Positions 19,584 through 29,969 of a stretch of DNA of 64,000 nucleotides are shown in pieces. The DNA comes from Roseomonas sp. KE0001 (GTDB lineage: Bacteria; Pseudomonadota; Alphaproteobacteria; Acetobacterales; Acetobacteraceae): contig NZ_RCVQ01000003.1 of assembly GCF_016107285.1 (NCBI RefSeq), forward strand, positions 434,001-498,000. Direction: 5' to 3'. The notes beneath the pieces are model-generated. The model searched no databases. It saw only the letters and a list, made by a program, of their open reading frames with translations, and had not been told where the DNA came from. The translations under genes were made by a program, and so were the position numbers. How positions within the stretch are numbered: the first letter of the stretch is position 1; every line of letters begins with the position of its first letter.

Positions 19584-22042
19584 CAGGGCGCCCCCGCCCC
19601 GGCCAGGTGGCAGATCCGGGTGGTGCCTCCGTCCGGGGAATAGGTCATCAGCGTGGCGACGCCGCCGGCGCGGATGCGCGTGTAGCCGTCGCTGTTGGTG
19701 GGCGCGGTGTTGCCGGTGAAGCCCGCGAGGCTCAGCGCCAGGTCCGCGCCGGTGCGGTTGATGACGCTGCAGCTGAAGCCGTCGCCGGTGTTCGCCCAGC
19801 TCAGCGACAGGGCGGCGCCGGGATTGGCGATCAGCATCCGCCCGTTATGCGCGGCATGGGTCAGCACGGTGGTCGTGGCCAGCGCCAGGGTGGTCATGCG
19901 CCGCGCGGTGAACTGGCTGTCGACATACTGCTTGGTGGCGGCCTGCAGCGCCGATGTCGGGTCGGCCGGCAGGACCACCGGGCCGGCGACCGTCAGCGTG
20001 CCGTTGCCGGCCAGCCGCAGGCGCTCCGCCACGCTGCCGCCGGAGCGCGTCTCCAGCACCAGCGCGCCCGATTCGCTGCCCGCCGCCACCGTCTCGGCGA
20101 CCGCGACCAGCCGGCCGAAGACCTGCTCGCTGCCGCCGCTGTTGTTGCCGCTGGCCTCCAGCACGGCGAGGCGGTCGTTCGCCGCCGGCGTGGTGGAGAG
20201 GCGGCGCAGGCGCAGGGTCTGTGCCGCGGTCATGCCGCTGCCGCCGAAGATGAAGGACGGGTTAAGGTTTCCGCTGTCGCCGGCGAAGACGCAGTCGTTG
20301 CCGCTGACGGCGATGCTCGCCACCGTCACCGCCGCGGTGGCGGCGCCCGCCTTGTACAGCCGCAGCTGGGCGCCGGCGGAGGTGCCGCGCTGGTGCAGGT
20401 TGACGGCGCCGTCGGTATCGGCCGAGAGCCGCGTCTCGATGGCGCCGGTCGCGCTGACAGAGGCGAGCTCGACGCGCCCGGCGGCGATGCGCTGCGTGGT
20501 CTGCACCGCGCCGCGGTTGCCGAGCAGCTGCAACCGGCGCATCGCCGCCGCGCTGTCGGCGGTGAAGGTGACGGCGCCGGTGTCGCAGCCGGCGACGATC
20601 ACCGGCCCGGCCGAGGCGCCGAGATGGATGGTGCTGCCGGTCACGTTGCTGGTGCCGGGAGGGCCGGTGAAGTCGCAGCCGATCAGCGAGACCTGGCCGG
20701 ACAGCACCTCGGCGACGCGGCGCGCGCCGCCGGTGACATTGACGCCGATCACCTCATGCTGCTCAGAGCCGGTGGTCATCACCTGCAGCGAGCAGCCCTT
20801 GGAGGAGATGAAGCCGCCCATCCACTTGTTGCGCAGCGCGGTGCCGCGAATGCGGATGCCGATCGTCTGCGGGTCGGCCATGTCCACCCAGGCATCGGTG
20901 CCGGTGTTGATGAAGCTGCAGGAATGCACCTCGTCGCCGATGTCGAAGCCGATGTCGTGGCCGTACTCGAAGCAGTTCTCGAAGCTGGCCATGTCGCAGT
21001 CATAGGCCTGGTAGGCGATGCCGGGGCGGCGGTTCGCCGTGAAGTAGACCGCGCCGCCCGAGGTCCAGCCCGCGGTGAAGCTGCTGCCCTGCAGGTCGAG
21101 GGTGGTGGCGTCCACCGCCGTCACGGTCCAGCGGCCCCAGAGCGAGGGCGCGCCGGAGGCGCCGACCTCGGCGATGTTGACGAGGTCGCCGGTCGCCAGC
21201 CCGTGCGCCGTGGCGGTGGTCACGCGGAACAGCCCCGCCGGGCCGGCCGCGACGCCGGCGACGGGGACGCGCTGCGCCGACCAGCCGCGCGAGGCGGTGA
21301 CCAGCGGGTGCCAGTTCACCTCGCTGATGCGCGAGACATCGTAGGAGCGGCCGAGGTAGAGGCCGTTGGTGCAGTCCCCGAGCACCTGCTCGACGCGCAG
21401 GCGCGCGTTGCCGTCGCTGCGGATGCCCCAGTCGAAGCCGAGGATGAGCAGCCGCGAGAGCAGCGCGTCGGCGCCGTTGCCGGCGGAGTTGCCGCTGCCG
21501 CCGTCGCCCACGGTGATCGCCGTCCCGGTGAAGGCGGCGGCGGCGGCGAAGCCCTCGCGCAGCGTCCGCGGCGCCGTCAGCCCCTCGCGCAGCACGGCGA
21601 TGCCCTGCAGCCCAGCGTTGCGGCGGATGCGGATGGTCCGCGCGGGGCTGAGCAGGATCGCGTAGCCGAGGGTGGTGAAGTCGCCGTCCTGGCGCCAGCC
21701 GCCGCTGCCCGGGCGGCCCTGCAGGAAGACGCCGTCCTTCACCTCCAGCTCTGCCGCGGCCACCCGGTAGCGGCGCGGGCCGAGCAGGACGGCGCCGCCG
21801 CCCGCCGCGGCCGCGGCATCGAGCGCGGCCTGGATCGCCGCCGTGTCGTCGGTGAGGCCGTCGCCCACGGCGCCGTAGTCGCGCACATGGCGGGCGCGTT
21901 CCACCAGGATGCCCCCGCGCAGCTGCGCGATGCTGGCGCCGCGCGTCTCGGCCAGCGTGGCCGCGCCCTGCACCACGGGCGTCAGATCGGCGTCGCTGAG
22001 GGTGGCGGCGGCGGGCAGTTCGCTGATCTTCTTGTCGGACAT
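19583..22042 (-). CDS. Phage tailspike-like protein with right-handed beta-helix (pectate-lyase 3 type)
   Basis: An 819-residue protein beginning MSDKKISELPAAATLSDADL, a common phage fibre N-terminus for virion attachment. Residues about 50-95 (VRDYGAVGDGLTDDTAAIQAALDAAAAAGG) are the hallmark of the pectate-lyase-3/GH28-like beta-helix, and long beta-helical sequence follows. The C-terminal part contains ALQAATKQYVDSQ, another tail-fibre hallmark, and ends in a small beta-rich domain. The likely role is binding or cutting a surface polysaccharide. Start at 22042, eight bases after AAGGA, rather than the longer open frame. Confidence 0.75.
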   Translation of the reverse strand: MSDKKISELPAAATLSDADLTPVVQGAATLAETRGASIAQLRGGILVERARHVRDYGAVGDGLTDDTAAIQAALDAAAAAGGGAVLLGPRRYRVAAAELEVKDGVFLQGRPGSGGWRQDGDFTTLGYAILLSPARTIRIRRNAGLQGIAVLREGLTAPRTLREGFAAAAAFTGTAITVGDGGSGNSAGNGADALLSRLLILGFDWGIRSDGNARLRVEQVLGDCTNGLYLGRSYDVSRISEVNWHPLVTASRGWSAQRVPVAGVAAGPAGLFRVTTATAHGLATGDLVNIAEVGASGAPSLWGRWTVTAVDATTLDLQGSSFTAGWTSGGAVYFTANRRPGIAYQAYDCDMASFENCFEYGHDIGFDIGDEVHSCSFINTGTDAWVDMADPQTIGIRIRGTALRNKWMGGFISSKGCSLQVMTTGSEQHEVIGVNVTGGARRVAEVLSGQVSLIGCDFTGPPGTSNVTGSTIHLGASAGPVIVAGCDTGAVTFTADSAAAMRRLQLLGNRGAVQTTQRIAAGRVELASVSATGAIETRLSADTDGAVNLHQRGTSAGAQLRLYKAGAATAAVTVASIAVSGNDCVFAGDSGNLNPSFIFGGSGMTAAQTLRLRRLSTTPAANDRLAVLEASGNNSGGSEQVFGRLVAVAETVAAGSESGALVLETRSGGSVAERLRLAGNGTLTVAGPVVLPADPTSALQAATKQYVDSQFTARRMTTLALATTTVLTHAAHNGRMLIANPGAALSLSWANTGDGFSCSVINRTGADLALSLAGFTGNTAPTNSDGYTRIRAGGVATLMTYSPDGGTTRICHLAGAGAP

Positions 22043-22083
22043 CGGGAGATCCTTGGGGGGAGGGGCGGGAAGGGCGTGCCGGG

Positions 22084-22737
22084 TCAGAGCAGGAGTTCGC
22101 CGCCGCTCTCTCCGGAGATGCTCGCCCCCGTCTCGGTCAGCAGGGCGAAGGGCTCGGTGACGACGAAGCTGGCGGAGGTGTGCGTCGCCAGCGGCTCCAG
22201 CGGGTCGCGGACGCGGATGCGGTAGCCGGTGCCGGGCGCGGGGGCGGTGAAGCTGGCCGAGGCCGCGCCATTGGCGACGCTGCTGGTCACGGGCCCGGCC
22301 ACCACGCCGCCGCCGGCATCGAGGATGCTGAACTCGAGCGCCGCGATCGGCCCGCCGACGCGCGCGCTGACGGCGAAGCCCCGGCCGATGTAGAGGCCGG
22401 CCGGCACCGCATCGAGCGCCACGCTGCGCGTCGCCGCATCGACCGGCGGCAGGCTGAAGGCGAGGCCGAGGGCGGAGGAGGCGGCCAGCCGCAGCGGCGC
22501 CGCCGAGGCATCCAGCACCACGCCGTTGCCGACCCGGCCGCTGCTCTGCACCGGCAGGAAGTTCAGCGAATCCGCCGCCTGCGCCACGAGGATGTGGCCG
22601 GGCAGCAGCCGGTCCGCCGCGCTGGCGAAATAGCCCTGCGCCAGGATGGCGGCGCGGGTGTCGGTGGTGACGTAGAGCCAGAGCGTGAAGCTGCCGGTGC
22701 TGCTCAGCGGCGACAATCCGCGGGGATCGAAGGGCAT
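22084..22737 (-). CDS. Hypothetical protein of the phage-tail cassette
   Basis: A 217-residue protein with no signal peptide. The N-terminus (PFDPRGLSPLSSTGSFTLWLYVTTDTRAAIL) is a short motif I associate with phage tail-region proteins of unknown role, and the second half (APAPGTGYRIRVRDPLEPLATHTSASFVV) resembles an immunoglobulin-like or fibronectin-like sandwich. Two Met codons compete for the start; AGGAG touches the one at 22743 but is six bases before the one at 22737, which is chosen. It is the first gene of the cassette. Confidence 0.55.
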   Translation of the reverse strand: MPFDPRGLSPLSSTGSFTLWLYVTTDTRAAILAQGYFASAADRLLPGHILVAQAADSLNFLPVQSSGRVGNGVVLDASAAPLRLAASSALGLAFSLPPVDAATRSVALDAVPAGLYIGRGFAVSARVGGPIAALEFSILDAGGGVVAGPVTSSVANGAASASFTAPAPGTGYRIRVRDPLEPLATHTSASFVVTEPFALLTETGASISGESGGELLL

Positions 22738-22772
22738 GCGCATCTCCTGGTGCGGGCGCGGCGACCGGCACG

Positions 22773-22794
22773 AAAAAAGCCCCGGCGCCGGGGG
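22773..22794 (-). terminator. Intrinsic terminator inside the cassette leader
   Basis: On the minus strand CCCCGGCGCCGGGG is followed by CTTTTTT, a textbook hairpin plus U-tract. It lies between the candidate promoter and the first cassette gene, so it would end transcription early unless overridden. Confidence 0.7.
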
Positions 22795-22885
22795 GGCGCG
22801 CGGGGCGGGAGGGACGGGGCTCGAAGACCTCGGGGGGCGGGCCGGGGCGCGGGCGGTGGGCGCAACTCGGCCGTTGATGCAGCGG

Positions 22886-22914
22886 AGTTAGCGGAGGGGG
22901 GGAGGGGATGTCAA
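22886..22914 (-). promoter_or_regulatory. Candidate promoter of the phage-tail cassette
   Basis: A perfect TTGACA (22914-22909), 17-base spacer and weak -10 CTAACT (22891-22886) point toward the cassette. The surrounding 22908-22953 stretch is strikingly AT-rich for this genome. The rest of 22738-23033 shows no gene. Confidence 0.45.
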
Positions 22915-23033
22915 GAAAATAATCCTAGATTGATGGGTACATTTTCTTTCCGGCCCGGCCCTTCCGGCGTGGACCCGCGCCGCGACCGCCACTAGCCTGG
23001 GCGCGCTCCGCAACGCCGCAGGATCACCGCCGC

Positions 23034-24140
23034 ATGCTCCGACGCTTCCTCGCCCTGACCTTGCCCGTCCTTCTGGCCCTGGGGGCGCCAGGTCCGGTGG
23101 CGGCGCAGCAGCCGCCGGTGCTGAACGTCTACAACTGGTCCGACTACATCGATCCCTACGCGGTGGCGCGCTTCCAGCAGGAGACCGGCATCCGCATCCG
23201 CTACGATGTCTTCGACAGCCTGGAGACGCTGGAGGGCAAGCTCTCCGCGGGGCGCTCGGGCTACGACATCATCGTGCCGACGAGCGAGCCGACCTTCGCC
23301 CGGCTGGTGCGCGCCGGCGCGCTGCTGCCGCTCGACCGCGACCGGATCCCGAACTGGGGCAACCAGGATCCCCTCCTGCTGCGCCAGGTGGAGGCGAGCG
23401 ACCCGGGCAACCGCCATGGCGCCATCTACCTCTATGGCACGGTGGGCCTCGGCATCCGGCTCGACCGCGTGCGCGAGCTCCTGCCCGGCGCGCCGCTCGA
23501 CAGCCTGGACCTGCTGATGAAGCCGGAGAACGCGCAGCGCCTCGCCCGCTGCGGCATCGCGGTGATGGACAGCGCGACGGATGTCTTCCCCTCGGTGCTG
23601 CGCTGGCTGGGCCGCGACCCGAACGCCACCGACGCCGCCTCGCAGCGCGCCGCCGAGGAGGCGCTGCTGGCGATCCGCCCCTATGTCCGCGCCATCACCG
23701 CCAGCGGCAACATCATGGACGCACTGGCCACCGGCGAGTACTGCGTCGCCCTGACCTATTCCGGCGATGTCATCCAGGCGCGGGCGCGCGCCCAGGCCGC
23801 CGGGCGCGGCGTCGAGATCGGCTACGTGCAGCCGAGGGAAGGCGCGCAGCTCTGGTTCGACATGCTGGCCATCCCGGCCGATGCGCCGAACCCCGCGGCG
23901 GCGCATGCCTTCATCGACTTCCTGCTGCGGCCCGCGGTGATGGCCGGCATCACCAACCAGGTGCGCTACCCCAACGCCGTCCCGGCGGCGACGGCGCTGG
24001 TCGATCCCGCCGTGCGGCAGGACCCGAATGTCTATCCGACGACCGAGATGCTGCAGCGGACCTTCATCGCCACCACCCTGGCGCCGGCGGTGGAGCGGGG
24101 GCGCAGCCGCAGCTGGAACCGCATCAAGGCCGGGCGCTGA
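23034..24140 (+). CDS. Polyamine ABC transporter substrate-binding protein (PotF/PotD-like)
   Basis: A 368-residue periplasmic protein with a Sec signal (residues 1-24). The mature start VLNVYNWSDYIDPYAVARFQQETGIRIRYDVFDSLETLEGKL and SGYDIIVPT are the classic PotD/PotF pattern; Trp and Asp residues in this region line the polyamine pocket. GVEIGYVQPREGAQLWFDMLAIP is also typical. First gene of a tight four-gene transporter operon (binding protein, ATPase, two permeases), separated from the ATPase gene by three bases. Confidence 0.92.
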   Translation: MLRRFLALTLPVLLALGAPGPVAAQQPPVLNVYNWSDYIDPYAVARFQQETGIRIRYDVFDSLETLEGKLSAGRSGYDIIVPTSEPTFARLVRAGALLPLDRDRIPNWGNQDPLLLRQVEASDPGNRHGAIYLYGTVGLGIRLDRVRELLPGAPLDSLDLLMKPENAQRLARCGIAVMDSATDVFPSVLRWLGRDPNATDAASQRAAEEALLAIRPYVRAITASGNIMDALATGEYCVALTYSGDVIQARARAQAAGRGVEIGYVQPREGAQLWFDMLAIPADAPNPAAAHAFIDFLLRPAVMAGITNQVRYPNAVPAATALVDPAVRQDPNVYPTTEMLQRTFIATTLAPAVERGRSRSWNRIKAGR

Positions 24141-24143
24141 GCC

Positions 24144-25199
24144 TTGCCGGCCATCCCGCCGCTGCTCTCGCTGCGTGGCCTGGTCAAGCGCTTCGGCGAC
24201 CATCTGGCGCTAGACGGGCTCGACCTCGACGTCGCGCCCGGCGAGTTCCTGACGCTGCTCGGCGGCTCGGGCTCGGGCAAGTCCACGCTGCTGCGCGTCA
24301 TCGCCGGCTTCGAGACGGCCGATGCCGGCCGGCTCGACCTCGCGGGGCAGGACCTCGCGCCGCTGCCGCCGCATGCGCGGCCGCTGAACATGATGTTCCA
24401 GTCCTACGCGCTGTTCCCGCATCTGAGCGTCGCGGCCAATATCGCCTATGGCCTGCGGCGCGACGGCGTGCCGCGGGCCGAGCGCGAGCGCCGCGTGGCC
24501 GGGGCGCTCGCCCTGGTCGGGCTGGAGGGGCTGGAGGGCCGCATGCCGCAGCGCCTCTCGGGCGGCCAGCGGCAGCGCGTCGCCCTGGCCCGCGCCCTGG
24601 TCAAGCGGCCCCGCCTGCTGCTGCTGGACGAGCCGCTGGGCGCGCTGGACGCGCATCTGCGCGAGCGCACCGGCTTCGAGCTGCGCGCCCTGCAGCGGGC
24701 GACCGGCGCCGCCTTCATCATGGTGACGCACGACCAGCAGGAGGCGCTGTCGCTGGCCGACCGCGTGGCCGTGCTGGAGGCCGGGCGGCTGGTGCAGCAG
24801 GGCCCGCCGCGCGCCGTCTACGAGCGCCCGGCGACGCGCTTCGTGGCCGGCTTCCTCGGCGGCGCCAATGTGCTGGAGGGGCGGCCGGACGGGCGCGGCG
24901 GCTTCGACTGCCCTGCCCTCGGCGTCGCGCTGCGCCCGGCGGCGCTGCCGGCGGCGACCACGGCCCTGGCGCTGCGGCCGGAGCGCATCGCCCGCGCCAC
25001 GGCCGCGGGCGAGAACACGGTGGAGGGCGTGGTGGAGGAGGTGGCCTTCCGCGGCGATGACAGCCTGCTGCTGGTGCGCGCCGGCGGCGGCGCCCTGCTG
25101 CGCGTCGGCCATGCCGAGGAGGACGGCCCGCCGCCGCCGCGCGGGGCCGTGCTGCGCCTGGGCTGGGAGGCGGCCGCGCTGGTGCCGCTGGCCGCGTGA
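24144..25199 (+). CDS. Polyamine ABC transporter ATP-binding protein (PotA/PotG-like)
   Basis: A 351-residue ATPase. Walker A is GGSGSGKST, the signature LSGGQRQRVALARAL, Walker B LLLLDEPLGALD and the H-loop VTHDQQEAL; a C-terminal TOBE domain follows (ALRPERI). It powers import by the two following permeases. Translation starts at a TTG three bases after the upstream stop; its end overlaps the next start (GTGA). Confidence 0.93.
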   Translation: MPAIPPLLSLRGLVKRFGDHLALDGLDLDVAPGEFLTLLGGSGSGKSTLLRVIAGFETADAGRLDLAGQDLAPLPPHARPLNMMFQSYALFPHLSVAANIAYGLRRDGVPRAERERRVAGALALVGLEGLEGRMPQRLSGGQRQRVALARALVKRPRLLLLDEPLGALDAHLRERTGFELRALQRATGAAFIMVTHDQQEALSLADRVAVLEAGRLVQQGPPRAVYERPATRFVAGFLGGANVLEGRPDGRGGFDCPALGVALRPAALPAATTALALRPERIARATAAGENTVEGVVEEVAFRGDDSLLLVRAGGGALLRVGHAEEDGPPPPRGAVLRLGWEAAALVPLAA

Positions 25200-26068
25200 G
25201 GGCGACGCCCGCCGCGCTGCTGACGCGGCTGCTGCCGGCCGCCTGGCTGCTCGCGCTGGTCGCGGCGCCGCTGCTGCTGGTGCTGGCCATCGCGCTGTCC
25301 TGGCCGGCCGACGGCGTGCCGCCCTTCACCCTGCCCTGGAGCGGGGGGCAGGGGAGCGAGGGGCGGGGCGCCAATCCGGAGGCCTTCGCGCTGATCCTGG
25401 GCGACGGCTTCTACGGCGGCGCCTTCCTGGGCTCGGTCCAGGCCGCCGGCGCCACGGCGGCGCTCTGCCTGCTGCTCGGCTTCCCCATGGCGCTCGGCAT
25501 CGTCCGCGCCGGCCCCGCCTGGCGCGGGCCGCTGCTGCTCGCCATGCTGCTGCCCTTCTGGACCGGCTTCCTGCCCCGCCTCGGCGCCTGGATCGGCATC
25601 CTGCGCGACGAGGGCTGGATCAACGGCGTGCTGCTCTCCCTAGGGCTGATCGAGGCGCCGCTGCCGCTGCTCTACTCCACCCCGGCGCTGCTGCTCGGCA
25701 TGCTGCACGCCTACCTGCCCTTTGCGGTGCTGCCCCTCTACGCCAGCCTCTCCCGCCTCGACCCGGCGCTGGAGGAGGCGGCGGCGGATCTCGGCGCCGG
25801 CCGCTGGACCGCCTTCGCCACCGTGACCCTACCGCTGGTGGCGCCCGGCGCGGCGGCTGCCTTCCTGCTGGTCTTCATCCCCGCCGCCGGGGAGTACGTC
25901 ATCCCCGAGCTGCTCGGCCCGCCGGGGGCGCAGATGGTCGGGCGGGTGCTGTGGCAGGAGTTCTTCCAGAACCGCGACTGGCCGGTGGCGGCCGCCCTGG
26001 CGGTGCTGCTGCTGCTCGCCCTGCTGCTGCCGATCCTGCTGTTCCAGCGGCTGGAGGCGCGGCGGTGA
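25196..26068 (+). CDS. Polyamine ABC transporter permease (PotB/PotH-like)
   Basis: A 290-residue inner-membrane permease with about six helices. The cytoplasmic EAA loop (EEAAADLGAGRWTAFATVTLPLVAPG) contacts the ATPase. Start is the GTG that overlaps the ATPase stop by four bases. A Gly/Glu-rich periplasmic stretch around residues 48-58 is a small insertion relative to usual PotB. Confidence 0.9.
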   Translation: MRATPAALLTRLLPAAWLLALVAAPLLLVLAIALSWPADGVPPFTLPWSGGQGSEGRGANPEAFALILGDGFYGGAFLGSVQAAGATAALCLLLGFPMALGIVRAGPAWRGPLLLAMLLPFWTGFLPRLGAWIGILRDEGWINGVLLSLGLIEAPLPLLYSTPALLLGMLHAYLPFAVLPLYASLSRLDPALEEAAADLGAGRWTAFATVTLPLVAPGAAAAFLLVFIPAAGEYVIPELLGPPGAQMVGRVLWQEFFQNRDWPVAAALAVLLLLALLLPILLFQRLEARR

Positions 26069-26874
26069 GGCGCCGGCCCCTGTCCCTGCCCTGGGCCTGG
26101 ATCGGCCTCGGCTGCGGCCTCGCCTTCCTCTGGCTGCCGGTCGTGCTGCTGGTGGTCTACGCCTTCAGCGCCGACCGCATCCCGTTCCAGTGGGGCGGCT
26201 TCTCGCTGCGCTGGTTCGAGGCCCTGGCGGCGAACGGGCGGCTGCTGGAGGCGGCCTGGTTGTCGCTGCGGGTGGCCCTCGGCGCCGCCAGCCTGGCCAC
26301 GCTGCTGGGCGGCGCCCTCGGCTGGGTGCTGGCGCGGCATGGCCCGTTCCGCGGCCGGGCGATCCTCGGCGGGCTGGCGGGGGCGCCGCTGGTGCTGCCG
26401 GACGTGGTGATCGGCCTTTCGCTGCTGCTGCTCTTCGTGCTGCTGGAGGGGGCCACCGGCTGGCCGGCCGAGCGCGGCGCGCTCACCATCCTGCTGGCGC
26501 ACGCCACCATCGGCGCCGCCTATGCCGCGGTGCTGGCGCAGGCGCGGCTGGCCGAGATGGAGCCGGAGCTCGAGGATGCCGCGCGCGACCTCGGCGCCGG
26601 CCCGGCCACCGCCTTCCTGACCGTCACCCTGCCGCTGATGGCGCCGAGCCTGCTGGCCGGCTGGCTCCTCGCCTTCACCCTGTCGCTCGATGACGTCGTG
26701 GTGGCGAGTTTCGTCTCCGGCCCGGCGGGGACCACCCTGCCGATGGTGATCTTCTCCATGCTGCGCCTCGGCCTGACGCCGGAGGTGAACGCCCTGGCCG
26801 TGGTGATCCTGGGGCTGGCCGGGCTGGCGGGCGGCCTCGGGCTGCTGGCGCTGCGCCTCCTGCGGCGGCGGTGA
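26065..26874 (+). CDS. Polyamine ABC transporter permease (PotC/PotI-like)
   Basis: A 269-residue membrane permease, second of the pair. The EAA loop is EDAARDLGAGPATAFLTVTLPLMAPS, and the DDVVVASFVSGPAGTTLPMVIFSMLRLG segment is characteristic of PotC. It starts at a GTG overlapping the upstream stop by four bases and closes the operon. Confidence 0.9.
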   Translation: MRRRPLSLPWAWIGLGCGLAFLWLPVVLLVVYAFSADRIPFQWGGFSLRWFEALAANGRLLEAAWLSLRVALGAASLATLLGGALGWVLARHGPFRGRAILGGLAGAPLVLPDVVIGLSLLLLFVLLEGATGWPAERGALTILLAHATIGAAYAAVLAQARLAEMEPELEDAARDLGAGPATAFLTVTLPLMAPSLLAGWLLAFTLSLDDVVVASFVSGPAGTTLPMVIFSMLRLGLTPEVNALAVVILGLAGLAGGLGLLALRLLRRR

Positions 26875-27037
26875 GGCCGCGCCGCGCCGCCGCTTGTATC
26901 GGCCGCGGCACGACCCAGATGCCAGAAATGTGGACGACCCGGCCGGGCTGACGGCGCGGCGGTCAGACCTCCATCGGGCCCTCCGCAGCGAGGCACAACG
27001 CCGCCGCGCCATGACGCGGCGCGAGGGGAGGCTGACC

Positions 27038-27847
27038 ATGGCGACCACCTTGATCCTGGAGCGCGGCGGGGCGCCGAGCGTGCCGGCCATCCGCCGCATC
27101 GGCGTGGCCGATGTGCGGGAGGCGCTGGCCGCCGGCTGGCGTGACTTCAAGGCCAACCCGACCCAGCTCGTCTTCCTGGCGGTGATCTACCCGGTGATCG
27201 GGCTGATCGCCGCCCAGGCCATGGCCGGGCGGTCGGTCATGCCGCTCTTCTGGCCGATGCTTTCCGGCTTCGCGCTGATCGGGCCGGTGGCGGCGCTCGG
27301 CATCTACGAACTCAGCCGGCGGCGCGAGCGCGGCCTGCCGGTGAGCTGGTCGAATGCCTTCGACGTGCGCCATTCGCCGGCCATCCTGTCGATCCTCGGG
27401 CTCGGGCTGATGCTGCTCGGCCTCTTCCTGCTCTGGCTGCTCGCCGCCCGGCTGATCCATGGCATGACGATGGGGGCGCTGCCGCCGGCCCTGTCGGTGG
27501 CGGAGTTCGTCCAGCAGCTGTTCCGCACCCCCGAGGGCTGGCGGCTGATCGTGCTGGGCAACCTGGTGGGCGGGGTCTTCGCCCTGGCGGTGCTGGCGCT
27601 GACGGTCGTCTCCTTCCCGCTGCTGCTCGACCGGGCGGCGGAGGGCCGCGCGGTGGATGCGGGGACCGCGATCCGCACCTCGCTCCGGGCGGTGCGCGCC
27701 AATCCGGGGCCGATGCTGCTCTGGGGCCTGATCGTGGCGGGCCTTCTGGCGCTGGGCAGCCTGCCGCTCTTCGTCGGCCTCGCCGTCGTGCTGCCGGTGC
27801 TGGGCCACGCCACCTGGCACCTCTATCGCCGCGTGGTGGCCGACTGA
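27038..27847 (+). CDS. DUF2189-domain membrane protein
   Basis: A 269-residue protein with about six hydrophobic helices. The cytoplasmic N-terminus (IRRIGVADVREALAAGWRDFKANP) followed by FLAVIYPVIGLIAAQAMAG and PLFWPMLSGFALIGPVAALGIYELSRRRE is the DUF2189 layout, a family of uncharacterised membrane proteins widespread in alphaproteobacteria. GAGGGGAGG precedes the ATG at 27038; an in-frame ATG nine codons upstream is less well placed. Monocistronic. Confidence 0.85.
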   Translation: MATTLILERGGAPSVPAIRRIGVADVREALAAGWRDFKANPTQLVFLAVIYPVIGLIAAQAMAGRSVMPLFWPMLSGFALIGPVAALGIYELSRRRERGLPVSWSNAFDVRHSPAILSILGLGLMLLGLFLLWLLAARLIHGMTMGALPPALSVAEFVQQLFRTPEGWRLIVLGNLVGGVFALAVLALTVVSFPLLLDRAAEGRAVDAGTAIRTSLRAVRANPGPMLLWGLIVAGLLALGSLPLFVGLAVVLPVLGHATWHLYRRVVAD

Positions 27848-27878
27848 GCGGCCGGCCGAGTCGTCCGGCCGGGGCCGC
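27848..27878 (+). terminator. Hairpin after the DUF2189 gene
   Basis: GCGGCC/GGCCGC outer and GGCCG/CGGCC inner stems begin right after the stop codon. No U-tract. Confidence 0.4.
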
Positions 27879-27944
27879 CATGCGGCGGCGGGGAGGGCGC
27901 TCCGGCCCTGGCGCGGGTTGCCGCCGCCGCCCGGAGAGGGGTAG

Positions 27945-29183
<1,239 letters not shown>

Positions 29184-29185
29184 GC

Positions 29186-29231
29186 GGGAACGGGGACGGG
29201 GCGCATTTCCGCCCCGTCCCCCCTTGTTCCC
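29186..29231. terminator. Bidirectional hairpin between convergent genes
   Basis: GGGGACGGGGCG and CGCCCCGTCCCC form a perfect 12-bp stem with loop CATTTC; GGGAAC/GTTCCC extends it. It fills the gap between the aminotransferase and the convergent DJ-1/PfpI gene. Confidence 0.65.
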
Positions 29232-29241
29232 ATCGTCGCAC

Positions 29242-29829
29242 TCAGGCGGCGCGGCGGTCGCCGTGGCTGCCTTCCTTCACCTCCTCGACGATCTTCGCCA
29301 CGAAGGCTTCCAGGTCGCCGGGATTGCGGCTGGTGACGATGCCCTTGTCGGTCACCACGGGCTGGTCGCTCCACTCGGCGCCGGCATTGACCACATCGGT
29401 GCGGATCGAGGCGAAGGAGGTCATCTTGCGCCCCTTCGCCAGCCCGGCCTCGACCAGGATCCAGGGCGCGTGGCAGATCGCCGCCACCACCTTGCCGCCG
29501 CTGGCGAAGGCCCGGACGAGATCCAGCACCGCGGGCTCGGCCCGCAGCTTGTCGGGGTTCATCTGGCCCCCCGGCAACACGATGGCGTCATAGTCCGCGG
29601 CCTGCACCTCGGCGAGCCCGCGGTCCACCGGAACGGCCTGGCCCCAGTCGGGCGGCGTCCTGGACCCGTCCCAGCCGCGGATGCGGCCCGGCTCGCGCGT
29701 GCCCTCGGGCGCCGCGACATGCACCTCGGCGCCCTGGGCGCGGAGCTTCTCCAGCGGCACGGTCAGCTCCGATTCCTCGAAGCCGTCGGTGGCCAGGATC
29801 AGGATCTTCGCCTGCTTGATATCGGGCAT
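29242..29829 (-). CDS. DJ-1/PfpI-family protein (YraA/YhbO-like)
   Basis: A 195-residue class-I glutamine-amidotransferase-like protein. KILILATDGFEESELTVPLEKL provides the conserved Glu and VAAICHAPWILVEAGL the nucleophilic Cys119 followed by His120. Members have been reported as deglycases/stress chaperones or proteases; the exact reaction is debated. The C-terminus (FVAKIVEEVKEGSHG) is the short form. Start at MPDIKQAK, preceded by GGAGGCTCACC. Confidence 0.88.
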   Translation of the reverse strand: MPDIKQAKILILATDGFEESELTVPLEKLRAQGAEVHVAAPEGTREPGRIRGWDGSRTPPDWGQAVPVDRGLAEVQAADYDAIVLPGGQMNPDKLRAEPAVLDLVRAFASGGKVVAAICHAPWILVEAGLAKGRKMTSFASIRTDVVNAGAEWSDQPVVTDKGIVTSRNPGDLEAFVAKIVEEVKEGSHGDRRAA

Positions 29830-29969
29830 GGTGAGCCTCCTTCGCGGTCTGGGGTCGCGAGGGAAACGGCGTTCCCCCCGGCCGGGTTCCGCGACCGCCA
29901 CCCGATGCGGACAGGGCTGGGTGGCGGTGGCCGCACGGCAACCGCCACGGCGGAAACGGTCAGGGGACG

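Noticed and set aside
22920-22953. AT-rich stretch considered as an attachment site or IS remnant
   Set aside because: No inverted ends, target duplication, transposase or duplicated tRNA end was found; it is better explained as a promoter region.
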